A stretch of DNA of 64,000 bases from Novilysobacter selenitireducens (GTDB taxonomy: Bacteria > Pseudomonadota > Gammaproteobacteria > Xanthomonadales > Xanthomonadaceae): the NCBI RefSeq assembly GCF_020026895.1, contig NZ_JAINZW010000001.1, forward strand, positions 1 to 64,000, read 5' to 3'. Positions within the stretch are counted from its first letter, which is position 1. Each line of letters starts with the position of its first letter. The notes under the pieces were generated by a model, which searched no databases, was not told the origin of the DNA, and was given only the letters and a program-made list of their open reading frames with translations. Shown here piece after piece: positions 60,713-64,000 of this stretch. A program made the position numbers and the translations under genes.

Positions 60713-62341
60713 ATGCGGACATTGATCCCAAGCACGGCGGCTGCCCTGGCCGCGATCCTGCTCGCCGCGTGCACGGCGGAACGCGTTGACGCCCCGGCCT
60801 CCGCGTCGGCCGCCCGCATCCGGGCCGATGTGCAGGTACTGGCCGACGACCGCATGCAGGGCCGCATGACAGGTACCCCCGGCTTCGACCACGCCGCGCG
60901 CTACGTGGCGGTGCGCATGCAGCGGATCGGCCTGGAGCCGGCCGGCGATTCGGGCTGGCTGCAGCGGGTCCCGTTGCAGCAGTCCGTCGCAATCGTCGAG
61001 CGTGCCGTGGTGGCCGTTCGCAACGACGGGCGCTCGACCCGCCTGCAGCCGGGCCGCGATGTCCTGCCCGCCCCCGGCTTCGAGGACGCCGTCGCCCTCA
61101 CGGACCTGCCGATGGTGTTCGCCGGCCACGGCGTGCATGCGCCGGAACTCGGCGTTGATGATTTCACCGGCCTCGACCTGCGCGGAAAGGCCGTGCTGCT
61201 GCTGGGCGGCACGCCGGCACGCCTGGAACCGGACCTTCGTGCGTACTACGGCGCGACCGGTACCAAGCTCGAGGCGCTCGCGGCACGTGGCGCGGTGGCC
61301 GCGGTGTTCCTGCGCACGCCGGCCGACGAAGCGGCGCTGCCGTGGTCACGCCTGGCCGAAGTGCTGGCACGGCCGGCCATGCGCCTCGCGGAGGCGCCGC
61401 AAACAACCGTGCGTGCCGTGCTGCATGTGCATGCCGATGCGGTCGACACGCTGCTGGCTGGCAGCGGTCGCACGCTCGCGCAACTGGCGGCGCAGGCCGA
61501 CGCAGGGGCCTTGCCGACGTTCGCGTTGCCCAACCGGCTCGATCTGGCCACCGCGTCGCGCCTGCAGCCGGTCGAGTCGGCCAACGTCGTCGGCCGGCTC
61601 CCCGGCAGTGATGCCCGCCGCGCGGGTCAGGTCGCGATCACCGCCCACCTGGACCACCTCGGCGTGGGGGTCGGCGGCGATGACCGCATCTTCAACGGCG
61701 CCGTCGACAACGCACTCGGCGTCGCGGTCATGCTGGAAGCCGCGCGCCGGATGGCGGCCGCACCGGCGCCGGCGCGCGACACGCTGTTCGTGGCGCTGAC
61801 CGGCGAGGAGCAGGGCCTGCTGGGCGCGCAGGCCTTCGCGCAGGCCGCCACCGACGGTGCGCTCGTTGCCAACCTCAACCTCGACATGCCGTTGCTGCTG
61901 GCACCGACGCGCGACGCGGGCGTGGCTGGGGTCGAGCGGTCGGAGCTGGGCGGGCACGTGCGCGAAGCGGCCGACGCAATGGACGTTGCGCTGACGCCCG
62001 ACCCGATGGCCGCGCAGGGCACGTTCGTACGCAGCGACCAGTTCGCGTTCGTGCGGCGCGGCGTGCCCGCGCTGTACCTGATGGGTGGCACGGACCCGGT
62101 GCGTCGCAACGACGACCCAGCGGCGGCGGCCGCGGCATTCATGCGCGAGCGCTACCACCGGCCGGAAGACGACGCCGACAGCCCGATCGCCTGGAACGAT
62201 GCCGCACGCCTGGCCGGGCTGGTGGCCCGCACCGCGGCTTCGGTCGCCGATGCGCCGCGCCCGCCGGCCTGGCGCGCGGGCGATTTCTTCGGCGGCCGCT
62301 TCGCGCCGTCACGGCCGTTGGAGTCGCCACCGCTGCCGTGA
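60713..62341 (+). CDS. M28-family metallopeptidase lipoprotein
   Basis: 542 residues. The lipoprotein signal has lipobox LAAC (Cys about 18). A PA-like insert (about 110-250) precedes the peptidase core. All five M28 metal ligands are seen: AHLDHLG (His), GAVDNALG (bridging Asp), TGEEQGLLG (Glu), NLNLDMP (Asp) and RYHRPEDD (His). It resembles glutamate-carboxypeptidase-like aminopeptidases of the cell envelope. In contrast to the M28 enzyme at 33187, its metal site is complete. Confidence 0.9.
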   Translation: MRTLIPSTAAALAAILLAACTAERVDAPASASAARIRADVQVLADDRMQGRMTGTPGFDHAARYVAVRMQRIGLEPAGDSGWLQRVPLQQSVAIVERAVVAVRNDGRSTRLQPGRDVLPAPGFEDAVALTDLPMVFAGHGVHAPELGVDDFTGLDLRGKAVLLLGGTPARLEPDLRAYYGATGTKLEALAARGAVAAVFLRTPADEAALPWSRLAEVLARPAMRLAEAPQTTVRAVLHVHADAVDTLLAGSGRTLAQLAAQADAGALPTFALPNRLDLATASRLQPVESANVVGRLPGSDARRAGQVAITAHLDHLGVGVGGDDRIFNGAVDNALGVAVMLEAARRMAAAPAPARDTLFVALTGEEQGLLGAQAFAQAATDGALVANLNLDMPLLLAPTRDAGVAGVERSELGGHVREAADAMDVALTPDPMAAQGTFVRSDQFAFVRRGVPALYLMGGTDPVRRNDDPAAAAAAFMRERYHRPEDDADSPIAWNDAARLAGLVARTAASVADAPRPPAWRAGDFFGGRFAPSRPLESPPLP

Positions 62342-62412
62342 CCTCCCGGCCATGGCGGCGGCGGTGGGCGCGTGCTATCCCTGCGCTCCCCAACCGACAC
62401 AGGACCGTCGCC

Positions 62413-63432
62413 ATGCACCAGTGGTATTTCCATTCCGGCAGCGATGCCAGCCGCATCGGCCCGCTGGACGAGGACGCCGCGCGCGAGCACGCGCGCCGCC
62501 ATCCCGATGCACGCTGCTGGCGCGAGGGTTTCGCCGACTGGATGCCGGTGCGCTCGGTGCCGGAGCTCGCCGTCACGCCTTCGGGCCCACCGCCGCACCT
62601 GCCGGCCGTGCCCAGCGGCGGCACCAGCCGCAGCGACGAAGTCGACTACCGCATCATCGGCAACGACATGCCGTTCGTTGAAGTCGAGCTGGACCCGGGC
62701 GAAAGCGCCATCGCCGAGGCCGGCGCGCTGATGTACAAGGACGCGTCCGTGCAGATGGACACGGTGTTCGGCGACGGCCGCCACAGCGGCCAAGGCGGCG
62801 GCCTGATGGACAAGCTGCTGTCGGCCGGCAAGCGCGTGATCACCGGCGAAAGCCTGTTCACCACGATGTACACGCACACCGGCAGCGGCAAGGCGCGCGT
62901 CGCGTTCGCCGCCCCCTACCCGGGCACGGTGGTGGCGATGAAGCTGTCCGAGCACGGCGGCCGCCTGATCTGCCAGAAGGACAGCTTCCTGGCCGGCGCG
63001 CGCGGCGTGGCCATCGGCATCCACTTCCAGCGCAAGATCCTCACCGGCCTGTTCGGTGGCGAGGGCTTCATCATGCAGAAGCTCGAGGGCGACGGCTGGG
63101 TGTTCGTGCATGCCGGCGGCACGCTGGTGGAGTACGACCTCAAGCCCGGCGAGCGCCTGGACGTGGACACCGGCTGCGTCATGGCCTTCCACGACAGCGT
63201 GCAGATGGACGTGCGCGCGGTCGGCGGCATCAAGAGCATGCTGTTCGGCGGCGAAGGCGTTTTCCTGGCCTCGCTCACCGGGCCGGGCAAGGTGTGGCTG
63301 CAGTCGCTGCCGTTCTCGCGCATGGCCGGCCGCATGCTGGCCGCGGCGCCGCAGGCCGGTGGGCAGGACCGCGGCGAAGGCTCGGTGCTGGGCGGACTGG
63401 GGCGGTTGCTGGATGGGGATAACCGGTTCTAG
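62413..63432 (+). CDS. GYF_2 domain fused to AIM24/TIGR00266-family protein
   Basis: 339 residues. The N-terminal 55 residues ([20 protein letters not shown] ... [11 protein letters not shown]) form a GYF_2 domain, a peptide-binding module. A linker of about 35 residues leads to an AIM24-like beta-rich domain (about 85-310) with [30 protein letters not shown] and [22 protein letters not shown]24 relatives act in mitochondrial inner-membrane organisation; the bacterial role is unclear. No signal peptide, so it is probably cytosolic or membrane-peripheral. Confidence 0.82.
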   Translation: MHQWYFHSGSDASRIGPLDEDAAREHARRHPDARCWREGFADWMPVRSVPELAVTPSGPPPHLPAVPSGGTSRSDEVDYRIIGNDMPFVEVELDPGESAIAEAGALMYKDASVQMDTVFGDGRHSGQGGGLMDKLLSAGKRVITGESLFTTMYTHTGSGKARVAFAAPYPGTVVAMKLSEHGGRLICQKDSFLAGARGVAIGIHFQRKILTGLFGGEGFIMQKLEGDGWVFVHAGGTLVEYDLKPGERLDVDTGCVMAFHDSVQMDVRAVGGIKSMLFGGEGVFLASLTGPGKVWLQSLPFSRMAGRMLAAAPQAGGQDRGEGSVLGGLGRLLDGDNRF

Positions 63433-63737
63433 ACGCGGGAATCGAGGGGCTGTCATCCCGGGCAAAGCGAGGGACCTGCCTGACAGAGGTCCCTCGAAGC
63501 ACGCCCGGTCAGGAGGCACTCCCAACGCCGTCATTCCTGCGAACGCAGGAACCCAGTGACGTTGCTTCCGCTGGCTGCGTAGGCCTGAAGGTCAATGTGG
63601 GTCCCAGCGTTCGCTGGGACGACGGGGGACGGCGTGGATGCATGCCGTCCGCCTTGCCTGAAAGTCCATGCATGGCAGTCGGACGCCGTTCGGTCGCGAG
63701 CGGCTATCCTCCGCGCGCTTTGTTTCCGGATTCGCCC
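63433..63737. repeat. Gap with a GTCATTCCCGCG-family inverted repeat and a second hairpin
   Basis: The main element is 63529-63625: left arm CGTCATTCCTGCGAACGCAGG, right arm CCCAGCGTTCGCTGGGACGACG, the same family as 35808-35922. Upstream, GAGGGACCT and AGGTCCCTC (63470-63496) form a strong hairpin within a TCATCCCGGGCAAAGCGAGG repeat-like stretch, which may end the AIM24-gene transcript although no T-run follows. A TATCCT near 63705 could be the -10 of the patatin gene. No gene is seen. Confidence 0.65.
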
Positions 63738-64000
63738 ATGCCCGCTCCAACCCGTCTGCGCCTGTCGTTGCTGTGCGCCACCGCCGTCGTGCTGGCCGCG
63801 TGTGGCGGGGGCGACACCGTGCGCCCCACGCCGCCGGCACCGGCGCAACCCGTTGCGGCCGCCAAGCCCAAGCCGGTGCGCATTGGCTTGGCGCTGGGCG
63901 GCGGCGCGGCCAAGGGCTTCGCGCACATCGGCGTGATCAAGATGCTTGAGGCCAACGGCATCACGCCGCACGTGGTCAGCGGCACCAGCGCCGGCAGCGT
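63738..64000 (+). CDS. Patatin-like phospholipase lipoprotein (incomplete at the window edge)
   Basis: 87 residues are visible. The lipoprotein signal ends in lipobox LAAC (Cys about 22), followed by a Pro/Ala linker and the start of a patatin domain: [19 protein letters not shown] (oxyanion Gly-rich loop) and the nucleophile elbow GTSAGS. The catalytic Asp lies outside the window. Such proteins (RssA/NTE-like) are lipid acyl hydrolases; lipidation suggests an envelope location. Confidence 0.85.
   Translation, partial: MPAPTRLRLSLLCATAVVLAACGGGDTVRPTPPAPAQPVAAAKPKPVRIGLALGGGAAKGFAHIGVIKMLEANGITPHVVSGTSAGS

Noticed and set aside
1-64000. CRISPR array, prophage, insertion sequence or toxin-antitoxin pair
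   Set aside because: No regularly spaced direct repeats and no cas, transposase, integrase or toxin/antitoxin-like genes were found; the repeated palindromes are irregularly spaced and inverted.

Overview
The window looks like chromosomal core sequence from a high-GC gammaproteobacterium of the Xanthomonadaceae/Lysobacteraceae type (Lysobacter or Luteimonas-like). This is inferred from strong G/C third-position bias, the gene families present, and many GTAG-headed palindromic repeats of the kind known from Stenotrophomonas and Pseudomonas. I see no prophage, insertion sequence, CRISPR array or rRNA. There is one tRNA gene, tRNA-Arg(CCG). The last gene, a patatin-like lipoprotein, runs off the right edge.

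Layout. 0.1-7.8 kb: a secreted M20 amidohydrolase diverges from tamA-tamB (outer-membrane translocation and assembly module), followed by a small I78-family inhibitor lipoprotein. 8.0-12 kb: a BNR-repeat lipoprotein, a CrcB fluoride channel and MnmG (tRNA modification). 12-16.9 kb: a four-gene archaic (Csu-type) chaperone-usher pilus operon behind a near-consensus sigma-54 promoter. It is followed 27 bp after its last stop codon by a second sigma-54-type promoter and, about 110 nt downstream, a strong intrinsic terminator, with no reading frame between them. I interpret this as an undescribed sigma-54-dependent small RNA, the most interesting object in the window. 17-20 kb: a Tyr/Gly-rich lipoprotein, a PLP-dependent dehydratase with a SnoaL-like partner, and a small secreted protein. 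20-26.9 kb: a biotin operon bioB-bioF-bioH-bioC plus a DMT-family transporter, with comF diverging from it, then ubiA. 27-35.8 kb: tRNA-Arg, cytochrome c5, an ExeM-like nuclease lipoprotein, an alpha/beta hydrolase-zapE-HAD phosphatase operon, a thioredoxin-reductase-like flavoprotein, a secreted M28 peptidase and the chromate transporter ChrA.

36-42.7 kb: ergothioneine genes egtB-egtD with a divergent PLP enzyme that could supply the last (C-S lyase) step, folE, a glycine-zipper protein, and a membrane GGDEF protein whose active-site motif is degenerate. 42.8-51.7 kb: recC-recB-recD in one operon. 52-56.4 kb: the complete phospholipid-trafficking set mlaF-E-D-C-B-A. 56.6-64 kb: rmuC, an RlmI-like rRNA methyltransferase, a rhomboid protease, a second M28 peptidase, a GYF_2-AIM24 protein and the truncated patatin.

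Regulatory themes. Six genes (tamA, the alpha/beta hydrolase, the egtE candidate, mlaA, rmuC, rlmI-like) have a TANNNT -10 hexamer exactly six bases before the ATG, which predicts leaderless mRNAs. Intergenic gaps carry at least four families of inverted repeats. The main one forms a symmetrical four-module array (A>, B>, <B, <A) seen complete three times and once cut by the window edge.
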